DNA of 64,000 nt. Source: a virus. This document shows, one piece after another, positions 17,255 to 23,840 of the stretch. A program made the position numbers and the translations under genes. The notes beneath the pieces are model-generated. The model was not told the DNA's origin and made no database searches. It saw nothing but the letters and a program-made list of their open reading frames with translations. Every line of letters begins with the position of its first letter. Position 1 is the stretch's first letter. The stretch lies in the IMG/VR virus record IMGVR_UViG_3300036845_000456, positions 1-64,000 of that record; one strand, written 5' to 3'.

Positions 17255-18343
17255 ATGAAACATCAACAAGTCACCGCCGAGAGTGCCATTACGCTTAAGC
17301 GTCCAGCCGAATTCGTCTGGCGTGCGGCGGCGGCCACGCTGCGCGGCTTCGTCGGCGGCATGTCGCCGACAGTGATGGCGCGCAACATGTACGGCGACGA
17401 TCCGGTGACGCCGCTGGTGCTGCGCGGCGCCACCACGCAAGCCGTCACCAGCGTTCCGGCTTGGGCTGGGGCAGTGGCTTTCCAAAGCGTGTCGCGGGCC
17501 ATCGAGGAAGTCGTCGCCTTGTCGGCGATCGGCGCGGTGCTGCGCGCGGGCGCGCTCAATGTCGATCTTGGCCGCAACGCCTCAGTGCGCGTGCCCGGCC
17601 GCGCCACGTCGCCGGCTGACGCCGGGCAGTGGGTCCAAGAAGGCCATCCGATTCCGGCGCGCGCCCTCCACCTGCTGGGCGGTCCGGTGCTGTCGCCGAC
17701 CAAGCTGGCGGTGTTGGTCACCATGACGCGCGAGATGACAGAGGCGAGCAATATCGAGGATGTGGTGCGCATGTTGTTGACGGAGGCGGCCAGCATCGCC
17801 CTCGATGCCGCGCTGTTCTCGACCAATGCGGCGACGGCGGCCATGCCTGCGGGGATTCTGCTCGGCATCACGGCGTTGCCGGCGACCACCGGCACCGGGC
17901 TCGGCTTCGATGCCTGCGGCCAGGACCTTGGTAATCTCGTGCAAGACATCGCCTCGCGCGGCGGCGGCGCGCATGCGTACTTCATCGCCGCGCCGCATCA
18001 GTCAACCGCCATCCGGTTCTGGGCCGGTGGCCAATTCGGCCGCACCGTGGACGGCGACGTTCTGCCGGTCGCCGCGTCCGCCGGTCTGGCGGAAGGCACC
18101 GTGCTGGCGATCGAGCCCGCCAGCCTCGCGCTCACCTTGAACGATCCGCAGTTTTCGGTCGCCAACGTGGCGACCGTGCATCAGGAAGACACCACGCCGC
18201 TCGACATCGTCAGCGGTGGCACCGTGGCGACGCCGGTCAAATCGATGTTCCAGACCGACGCGCTGGCGCTGCGCATGACCTTGACAGCGAATTGGGGCAT
18301 GCGCGCGCCGCACGTGTCCTACATCACCGGAGTCGGCTGGTGA
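17255..18343 (+). CDS. Second HK97-type capsid protein paralogue (possible vertex protein)
   Basis: 362 aa, ATG two bases after the connector stop. It matches the capsid half of the 10418 gene over its length. Shared landmarks include the start of the E-loop/P-domain part (QWVQEGHPIP versus GSFVGEGMPIP), the helix with the LTEAASIALDAAL core, HQEDTTPLDIV versus HMEDTTPQDIV, and the end SMFQTDALALRMTLTANWGM versus SMWQTDSLALRLIMLTNWIM. It lacks the protease, linker and most of the coiled coil. Two capsid paralogues in one genome suggest specialised roles such as hexamer and vertex subunits, as in T4; this is inference. Confidence 0.82.
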   Translation: MKHQQVTAESAITLKRPAEFVWRAAAATLRGFVGGMSPTVMARNMYGDDPVTPLVLRGATTQAVTSVPAWAGAVAFQSVSRAIEEVVALSAIGAVLRAGALNVDLGRNASVRVPGRATSPADAGQWVQEGHPIPARALHLLGGPVLSPTKLAVLVTMTREMTEASNIEDVVRMLLTEAASIALDAALFSTNAATAAMPAGILLGITALPATTGTGLGFDACGQDLGNLVQDIASRGGGAHAYFIAAPHQSTAIRFWAGGQFGRTVDGDVLPVAASAGLAEGTVLAIEPASLALTLNDPQFSVANVATVHQEDTTPLDIVSGGTVATPVKSMFQTDALALRMTLTANWGMRAPHVSYITGVGW

Positions 18344-18741
18344 TCGACGTCAGCATCGATGTTGATGCGCTCACGGAAAAGCTCGCCGCCGAACTGGAAG
18401 CGCTCAAGGCGTTCGTTCCAGAGATGGCCGAAGAACTGACCGACTGGCAGCGGCAAGACATGCACCGCCAGTACCCCAACACGCAAGAAGATCAGGACTC
18501 GGCGTCTACGGATATCTGGCCGCGCTCGCGGCTCAGCGAGGAAGCCGTTCAGAAAGAGCGCGCCAACCGACGCGCCTACTTCATGCGCCGCCAGCGCAGT
18601 ATCAGAAATGTCGGGCCGCGCCGCCAGCCGGGCGGTGGGCAACGCTACCGAAGCCAGCGCCAGATTCTGCGCGATGTGTTGTTTGATCAACTCGAAGATC
18701 GCATGGACGCGCTGATGATCGAGAAACTCGGATGGCCGTAA
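18340..18741 (+). CDS. Hypothetical head/neck protein (gp10-like position)
   Basis: 133 aa from GTG 18340, which overlaps the capsid stop (GTGA). An N-terminal amphipathic helix (VDALTEKLAAELEALKAFVP) and a long basic second half (QKERANRRAYFMRRQRSIRN) are visible. Position between capsid and tail terminator genes matches tail-completion or neck proteins, but the sequence alone does not name the family. Confidence 0.6.
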   Translation: MIDVSIDVDALTEKLAAELEALKAFVPEMAEELTDWQRQDMHRQYPNTQEDQDSASTDIWPRSRLSEEAVQKERANRRAYFMRRQRSIRNVGPRRQPGGGQRYRSQRQILRDVLFDQLEDRMDALMIEKLGWP

Positions 18742-19088
18742 ATTTCGAAACCAGTCTCTATTCTCCCGAGCAGGATCAGTTCGGGCGGCCGATCACGGTC
18801 ACTCCAATCGCTTCGCAGCCCAACGTCGGGGCCTACGAGAACCGGGGCATTTACGATTCCGGGCCGATCAACATCCTGCTCGATGACGGATCGATCTTTT
18901 CCGACCAGCGCACAATCGTTGACATCTGCGCCGCTGAATACGCCGTGCCGCCGAAGCAACTAGATCAGATTTCGATTCCGTATGATCCGGCCAGCGGGCT
19001 CCCGCCGCTCGGCGACTTCGAGATCACCAACGTGATCGACAACGGCGGCGGCGAATTGACGTTGGAACTGAAAAAGATCGTGTCCTAA
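18732..19088 (+). CDS. Small head-tail joining protein candidate
   Basis: 118 aa; start overlaps the preceding gene by 10 bases. Beta-rich with FGRPITVTPIASQP, RGIYDSGPINILLDDG, a SDQRTIVDICAAEYAVPPKQ stretch and a final strand (GGELTLELKKIV). This organisation (barrel around 100 residues, 'DGS..SDQ...DI...E' motif) is common in small stopper/neck proteins between connector and tail terminator. Assignment rests mostly on gene order. Confidence 0.6.
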   Translation: MAVNFETSLYSPEQDQFGRPITVTPIASQPNVGAYENRGIYDSGPINILLDDGSIFSDQRTIVDICAAEYAVPPKQLDQISIPYDPASGLPPLGDFEITNVIDNGGGELTLELKKIVS

Positions 19089-19127
19089 GCCAGCACCCTA
19101 CTACTAAATACATATAAAGGGCCGAGC

Positions 19128-19505
19128 ATGACTGTCAGTTATGCCGCATCGTTGAGATCAGCGCGGATGCAAGCTGTCATCGCTGCGATCGATGCCAATG
19201 GTGCGGCCAGCTTGGAAATCGGCAGCAGCGGGATGGCAACGCTGTTGGTGACAATCGCCTTGCCGGCGCCGCCGTCGTTCACCGAAGCGAACGGCATCAT
19301 CACCATGGCCGGCGTGCCGCTGACCGGCGTGGCGGCGGCGATGGGCCACGCGCTCAGCGCGCAAATCAAAGACGGCGCCGGCAATGTCGTCGTGTCGGGA
19401 CTTATCGTCGGCGAATTCAGTGGCGACGTCATTCTCAGCGACGCGGATATCGTGCAGGGCGAGACCGTCACAATATCGAGCGCGATGATCACACACTCAC
19501 CATGA
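19128..19505 (+). CDS. Hypothetical virion protein
   Basis: 125 aa, with AAAGGGCC 5 bases before ATG in a 39-base gap. Hydrophobic, small-residue-rich beta protein (ATLLVTIALPAPPSFTEANG; VVVSGLIVGEFSGDVILSDA). No catalytic motif. Its pattern is typical of phage genes located between neck and tail terminator genes. Stop overlaps the next ATG by 4 bases. Confidence 0.6.
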   Translation: MTVSYAASLRSARMQAVIAAIDANGAASLEIGSSGMATLLVTIALPAPPSFTEANGIITMAGVPLTGVAAAMGHALSAQIKDGAGNVVVSGLIVGEFSGDVILSDADIVQGETVTISSAMITHSP

Positions 19506-20374
19506 GTATCGATTGCAGAATCAGAGCCGCCGAAGCGCCCGACACTTGCGCGGTAACGATCCTGCCCGGCGCGGTCGGCAGGATCGAAGCCAGCGAGGCG
19601 CCCGATATTTGCAACATCGCGGGCGAAGCCGGTGTCGTCGGTCTGTTGCCGCAGAGCGACGCCTACAACATCTGGCAGGCGTTCTTTGATCGCGTGTCGG
19701 TCGATAGTTTCTTTTCCGGTTACACCATCCGCCCGACCGTCATGTTGCCGGTGCAGGCGAACTTGCTTCCGTACCTTGGCATTTACATGGGTGACGAGGA
19801 TATGCGCCCCGATGGCGATGCCAATGCGGGCATGATCCGCTTCAACCATTCCGGCAAGATCGGCTTCTCGATCATCATCGCCAACAACAATCGCAAGCAA
19901 CTATTACAGCAAGTCGATGCCGCGTTCTGGCGCATCATGGGGCTGCTGTGGACCGATCAGGACTTGATGAACGTTCTGGTCAACAGCAATCCCGAAGGCG
20001 TCGGCATCGAAAGCATCCCGCGCGGGCAACGCAAATTCGTGTGGGGCTCGACCGGCGCCAACAACGAAACACCCTTCTGCGAGTGCCGCTACGACGTCAC
20101 CGCGTTCTGGCGCTCGGAATGGTGGCCGCCGATCACCGACACGCTGGACGAGATCAACATCAAGACCGGCGTGAAGATCGGCGAGACGCCGGCACAGATG
20201 GCACAGCGTCATCAAGTTGAAGTCGATATCGTTCTGCAAAGCGACGGCACAACGAAAGGATCAGGCAATGGTCAACGTCAGGTTTCAAGCCCATACTCAA
20301 CAAAGACGCCCGCGAGTCCCTATCGGCCGGACGCGTTACCAAAAGCCCGGCATCCGCGTCGAGCCCCGCGATAG
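19502..20374 (+). CDS. Tail terminator-region protein
   Basis: 290 aa, ATG overlapping the previous stop. N-terminal 40 residues hold two copies of a short repeat (AAEAPDTCAVTI and ASEAPDICNI), followed by a folded domain of about 190 residues (YNIWQAFFDRVSVDSFFSGY; IGIESIPRGQRKFVWG; CRYDVTAFWRSEWWPPI). A basic tail ends it (KARHPRRAPR). The position directly before the DUF2635-like gene and sheath matches the Mu gpJ/tail terminator slot. Function is inferred from synteny. Confidence 0.6.
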   Translation: MSIDCRIRAAEAPDTCAVTILPGAVGRIEASEAPDICNIAGEAGVVGLLPQSDAYNIWQAFFDRVSVDSFFSGYTIRPTVMLPVQANLLPYLGIYMGDEDMRPDGDANAGMIRFNHSGKIGFSIIIANNNRKQLLQQVDAAFWRIMGLLWTDQDLMNVLVNSNPEGVGIESIPRGQRKFVWGSTGANNETPFCECRYDVTAFWRSEWWPPITDTLDEINIKTGVKIGETPAQMAQRHQVEVDIVLQSDGTTKGSGNGQRQVSSPYSTKTPASPYRPDALPKARHPRRAPR

Positions 20375-20648
20375 CGACATGCGCCGCTTGTTGATGCATC
20401 CACAAGCCGGCAAGTTCCGCTCGCAAGGCTCGATCGAATGGCCCGACGATCAGTACACGCGCCGCCGCTTGGCCGATGGCTCGATCAAGCTCGCGCAGCC
20501 GCCGCAGCCGGCGCCAGCCGCAGAGCCGGCCGCACCAGCCGCAGAACCGGAGAAGCCAGCGCCGCCGCAACGGGCGCAGCCGCAGCAGTATAGAGCGCGT
20601 GAAACGCCAAAGCGCGAGACAAAGCCCGATCAAGAAACAAACGAATAG
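20268..20648 (+). CDS. DUF2635-like protein upstream of the sheath gene
   Basis: 126 aa from ATG 20268 (AAAGGATC upstream), overlapping the preceding gene by 107 bases in another frame. The core RVEPRDSDMRRLLMHP ... DDQYTRRRLADGSIKL matches the DUF2635 pattern 'v.p....lR.P..g.....G..vp....W.RR..DGdv', a family placed immediately before the Mu-like sheath gene. The C-terminal half is Ala/Pro/Gln-rich and charged. Role unknown. Confidence 0.7.
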   Translation: MVNVRFQAHTQQRRPRVPIGRTRYQKPGIRVEPRDSDMRRLLMHPQAGKFRSQGSIEWPDDQYTRRRLADGSIKLAQPPQPAPAAEPAAPAAEPEKPAPPQRAQPQQYRARETPKRETKPDQETNE

Positions 20649-20717
20649 CGTCTTCCGCCCCCAAGCCCCCCAACGAAGACGCTAAGCCGGTGTGGATACT
20701 CCCGTGTTCACACCGGC
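20647..20717 (+). terminator. Two consecutive hairpins before the sheath gene
   Basis: AGCGTCTTC / GAAGACGCT (20647-20655 with 20675-20683) and GCCGGTGTG / CACACCGGC (20686-20694 with 20709-20717), both perfect 9-bp stems. Neither is followed by a T tract, so they may act as mRNA-processing or attenuation structures rather than an intrinsic terminator. They separate the neck genes from the highly expressed sheath and tube. Confidence 0.5.
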
Positions 20718-20760
20718 ACTGATCTAACAAAACTAACAAACCAAACAAACCCGCCTGATC

Positions 20761-20775
20761 GCTCGGTGCGGAGCG
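20761..20775 (+). repeat. 15-bp leader hairpin, copy 1 (sheath gene)
   Basis: GCTCGGTGCGGAGCG, a CGCTC/GAGCG stem when the preceding C is included, about 28 bases before the sheath ATG. Identical to the sequence at 22723-22737 before the tube gene. Confidence 0.55.
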
Positions 20776-20802
20776 TGATCGCTCGATGCATGGAGAACCC
20801 CA

Positions 20803-22677
20803 ATGCCGATCAGTTTCGCCCAAATCCCGCAAAATCTGAAAGTCCCACTTTACTGGGTGGAGGTGGACCCCTCCATGGCTGGTCTGCCGTCGATCAACCT
20901 GCGTGCGTTGATTGTTGGTACGGCGACCGGCGGCACGGCTGAGATGAACATCACGATTCCGATCGGGTCGCAGGCGATGTCGTCGCAGTTCTTTGGCGCC
21001 GGGTCGGAGATCGACCGGATGTTCAAAGCGTACTACGCGAATAATTTCGCAAACGAGGTTTGGGGATTGCCTGTTCCGGCATCAGTCAACTCGGAAAAAG
21101 CCACAGGTGAAATCAAGATCACGTCGCCCTGTACGGCGGCGGGCACGATCGCACTCTACATCAGCGGCGAGCATGTGCCGACCAACATTGCCACCACCGA
21201 CACCACGGACGACATCGCCAATGCGATTGTTGATTCGATCAACAATTGGTTTGGGATCGGGACGATTGGCAATGCGACGTCGTTGCCGGTGACGGCGACG
21301 ATGACGCCAGCGGTGGCGAGCGCGTCGCAGGCCATCAACGCGGCGACGTGGAGCAACACGCCGACTGGGCAGGCGACCTACACCACTACGGCGCCGCACA
21401 ACTTCACGGTCGGCGAGCAGGTGCAAATCACCGGCATTACGCCAGCCTCCTACAATGGGACGTTCGTTGCCCAAACCGGCACGACCGGATCAACCATTGT
21501 CGTGCCGATGCTGAACAACCCGGGAACTTACGGCTCGGGTGGAAGTGCCGCCGGACCGCCGACGGCGCCGTCGCAAGTCAATCTGCTGTGCAACTGGGCG
21601 GGCATCAGCGGCAACGACATTCCGATGATGTTGAACTACTACGGCTCGCGCGGCGGCGACGTGACGCCGGTCGGGCTCGGCATCACGGTTGATCCGTTCC
21701 TGACGGGCGGCACCGGCACGCCGGACTTCACGACCGCGCTCAATTCGCTCGGGAATGAACCTTACGAATATGTTTGTATGCCTTACACGGACTCCGACAG
21801 TTTGTTTGTTTGGGAACAAGAATACGGGTTCTCAGACACGGGCCGTTGGGGTTGGGAGCGTCAACTATTTGGTCACATTTTCTCGGCGCGGCGTGGGGTC
21901 AGCACCGGCTCCGCCGACAACGGTTATCCCGATCTTGTGCTGTGGGGCGAGACAAACAATTCGGGCGTGGTGTCGGTGATGGCGTTCGAGAACGCCACGC
22001 AGTCGCCGATGTTCGAGGCTGCGGCGGCCTACACCGCCAAGGCGCAGCGGGCATTGGTCAATGATCCGGCGCGGCCGTTGCAGAGTCTGTCCCTCAATCA
22101 AATCAAGCTGGCGCCGATCCACCAGCGATTTGATTTCCCTGAACTGAATTCGCTCGCCAGCAATGGGCTCGCGATCCAGATGCCGGGCACCGACGGACAG
22201 CCGATGATCGCCCGCGAACAGACCACCTACCAGTGGAACCTGTACGGCGCCACCGACGACGCCTACGAGTTGGTCACGACGCTGGCGACCTTGGCCAAGC
22301 TGATGCGCAATCAGAAGGCCATGGTGACCAGTTCGTTCCCGCGCCACAAGCTTGCCAATGACGGCACCAAGTTTGGTCCAGGGCAAGCGATCGTTACGCC
22401 GGGAATCATCAAAGGCGCACTGGTCGCGCAATATCGCAATGATGAATTCAACGGCCTCGTGGAAAATGTGGAGCTATTCAAGCAGTTCCTGATGGTCGAG
22501 CGAGACAGCGTGGACCCCAACCGCGCTAATGTCTTGTATCCGCCTGACCTTATCAATCAGTTGCGTATCTTCGCAGTGCTGAATCAGTTCCGCTTGCAGT
22601 ACGGCCGTGGAGTTGATGAGGCAATCATCGGTCCGGCGCCGGGGCCGTTCCTGGCCTCGTCGCAGGCCAACGGCTAG
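20803..22677 (+). CDS. Contractile tail sheath protein (Mu gpL-like)
   Basis: 624 aa. The start SFAQIPQNLKVPLYWVEVDP and the RALIVGTATGGTAEMN / PIGSQAMSSQFFGAGSEIDR segments are characteristic of Mu-type sheath proteins. The second half has the conserved core (NEPYEYVCMPYTDSDSLFVW; YELVTTLATLAKLMRNQKAM) and the C-terminal strand region (VENVELFKQFLMVERDSVDP). Sheath subunits polymerise around the tube and contract to drive it through the envelope. Around residues 178-248 there is an extra beta module (THNFTVGEQ-type: PHNFTVGEQVQITGITPASY) often seen in surface-exposed phage proteins. Clear upstream leader with hairpins. Confidence 0.9.
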   Translation: MPISFAQIPQNLKVPLYWVEVDPSMAGLPSINLRALIVGTATGGTAEMNITIPIGSQAMSSQFFGAGSEIDRMFKAYYANNFANEVWGLPVPASVNSEKATGEIKITSPCTAAGTIALYISGEHVPTNIATTDTTDDIANAIVDSINNWFGIGTIGNATSLPVTATMTPAVASASQAINAATWSNTPTGQATYTTTAPHNFTVGEQVQITGITPASYNGTFVAQTGTTGSTIVVPMLNNPGTYGSGGSAAGPPTAPSQVNLLCNWAGISGNDIPMMLNYYGSRGGDVTPVGLGITVDPFLTGGTGTPDFTTALNSLGNEPYEYVCMPYTDSDSLFVWEQEYGFSDTGRWGWERQLFGHIFSARRGVSTGSADNGYPDLVLWGETNNSGVVSVMAFENATQSPMFEAAAAYTAKAQRALVNDPARPLQSLSLNQIKLAPIHQRFDFPELNSLASNGLAIQMPGTDGQPMIAREQTTYQWNLYGATDDAYELVTTLATLAKLMRNQKAMVTSSFPRHKLANDGTKFGPGQAIVTPGIIKGALVAQYRNDEFNGLVENVELFKQFLMVERDSVDPNRANVLYPPDLINQLRIFAVLNQFRLQYGRGVDEAIIGPAPGPFLASSQANG

Positions 22678-22722
22678 ACCAACAACAATCAAAAAACCAA
22701 ACAGTCAACCCAAGCTGACCAA

Positions 22723-22737
22723 GCTCGGTGCGGAGCG
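22723..22737 (+). repeat. 15-bp leader hairpin, copy 2 (tube gene)
   Basis: Identical to 20761-20775 (GCTCGGTGCGGAGCG). It lies 33 bases before the tube ATG in the 92-base gap between sheath and tube genes. Confidence 0.55.
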
Positions 22738-22769
22738 ACGTCGCATAACCGCAGCGAGGATATAACCCC

Positions 22770-23135
22770 ATGGCACAGCGCTTTGCTGGAATCGCCTTCC
22801 TAAACGTGGACGGCGCGCAACTGGCTTTGCGTGGAAATTTCACTGTGTCGCCATCTCCGGTCGAGCGAACCATGATCGCCGGCCAGGATGGCGTTCACGG
22901 CTATCAGGAACTTCCACGCGTGCCCTACATCGAGGGCGACATCTCGACCGTTCCCGGCTTCTCGTTGGAAGGGTTGCTAACAGAAACTGACAGTACTGTT
23001 GTTGCTCAATTGGCAAACGGGATGCAGTACACACTTTCTGGAGCAACTTGCAAAGGCGGCTTCGAAGCCAACACCCGCGATGGTCAAGTGCGGGTTAGGT
23101 GGGAAGGACTGATCTGCGACGAGTTGCCGATCTAA
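22770..23135 (+). CDS. Tail tube protein (Mu gpM-like)
   Basis: 121 aa. The start MAQRFAGIAFLNVDGAQLAL, a GNFTVSPSPVERTMIAGQDG loop and the strands PYIEGDISTVPGFSLEGL and GATCKGGFEANTRDGQVRVR match the Mu-type tail tube family, whose hexameric rings stack inside the sheath. Length is normal for the family. Follows the sheath with a 92-base leader. Confidence 0.88.
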   Translation: MAQRFAGIAFLNVDGAQLALRGNFTVSPSPVERTMIAGQDGVHGYQELPRVPYIEGDISTVPGFSLEGLLTETDSTVVAQLANGMQYTLSGATCKGGFEANTRDGQVRVRWEGLICDELPI

Positions 23136-23169
23136 CAAACAACTAATCCAAACAACAAGAAGGTGATGC

Positions 23170-23679
23170 ATGAACGAACACGTCGGTGCAATCAATCAGC
23201 TTACCGAGCAGCAGCGCCGTGCGGGCCAGCCGCGCGGGCGAGAGGGCTTTGTTCAAGGGCAGGTGCCAACCGCCGAGCCGACGCCGAAGACGATCGAGCC
23301 GCCCCGGCCACCGGCTCCGCATCCGGGGCCCGAGATCGAGGCGTCGCCAGCGGAGCTTGATGCGGCGGCGCCATCGACCGAAGAACTTTGGCCGATCGTG
23401 GTGAAGCTGTCGTTCAAGTCGATCCGCAACAACAAGGGCGAGACGGTCAACGAACTGTCGTTCCGCGAGCCCAAGGGCGGCGACATCAATCGCTATGGCA
23501 ATCCGGTGCGGATGAACAGCCAGGGCGATTGGGTGATCGAAGAACGCAAGATGCACTATGTCATGGCGGCACTCTCCGATATCCTGCCGCCGTTCCTCGA
23601 TCAGATGGACCCGCGCGACTGGAATTTCTGTGCCTATGAGTTGATGCGTTTTTTTCTTCCCAGTCGTCGGGTCTTGTAG
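23170..23679 (+). CDS. Tail assembly chaperone, zero-frame product
   Basis: 169 aa. Ala/Pro-rich N-terminus (about 1-70) then a conserved domain (WPIVVKLSFKSIRNNKGETV; NELSFREPKGGDINRYG; ALSDILPPFLDQMDPRDWN) typical of the gp41/gpE-type chaperones encoded between tube and tape measure in Mu-like phages. These chaperones bind the tape measure during tail assembly. The gene contains a slippery heptamer near its end, so a longer frameshift product is also expected. Confidence 0.82.
   Translation: MNEHVGAINQLTEQQRRAGQPRGREGFVQGQVPTAEPTPKTIEPPRPPAPHPGPEIEASPAELDAAAPSTEELWPIVVKLSFKSIRNNKGETVNELSFREPKGGDINRYGNPVRMNSQGDWVIEERKMHYVMAALSDILPPFLDQMDPRDWNFCAYELMRFFLPSRRVL
23649..23655 (+). promoter_or_regulatory. 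-1 ribosomal frameshift slippery site (T7)
   Basis: Exactly seven T residues in the phase T TTT TTT at the end of the chaperone gene, eight codons before its stop. A -1 slip opens a 61-codon extension that ends at 23840 and overlaps the tape measure start. This is the standard arrangement for phage tail assembly chaperones. Confidence 0.75.
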
Positions 23680-23840
23680 GCAACGAGGAAGACATCGTCC
23701 TCGATTGCTATCGGCTCGCCCACTACTATCACCAACCCCCCGACTTGTTTCTGGCCATGTCATTGGCCGACGTGCGTCTGCATTTGCGGCGCACATCGCA
23801 ACTCGCGCGCCTAATGCGACGGGACTCTGATGGCGACTGA
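23655..23840 (+). CDS. Tail assembly chaperone, frameshift extension
   Basis: The -1 frame after the slip encodes 61 residues: SSQSSGLVGNEEDIVLDCYR then LAHYYHQPPDLFLAMSLADV and a basic helix (RLHLRRTSQLARLMRRDSDG). It has no usable start of its own; read as a fusion it gives a 223-aa protein. The 'W/Y..PPd.f..ms..d......R' pattern is typical of the second domain (GpE-like) in these chaperones. Ends 11 bases inside the tape measure gene. Confidence 0.75.
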   Translation, partial: SSQSSGLVGNEEDIVLDCYRLAHYYHQPPDLFLAMSLADVRLHLRRTSQLARLMRRDSDGD

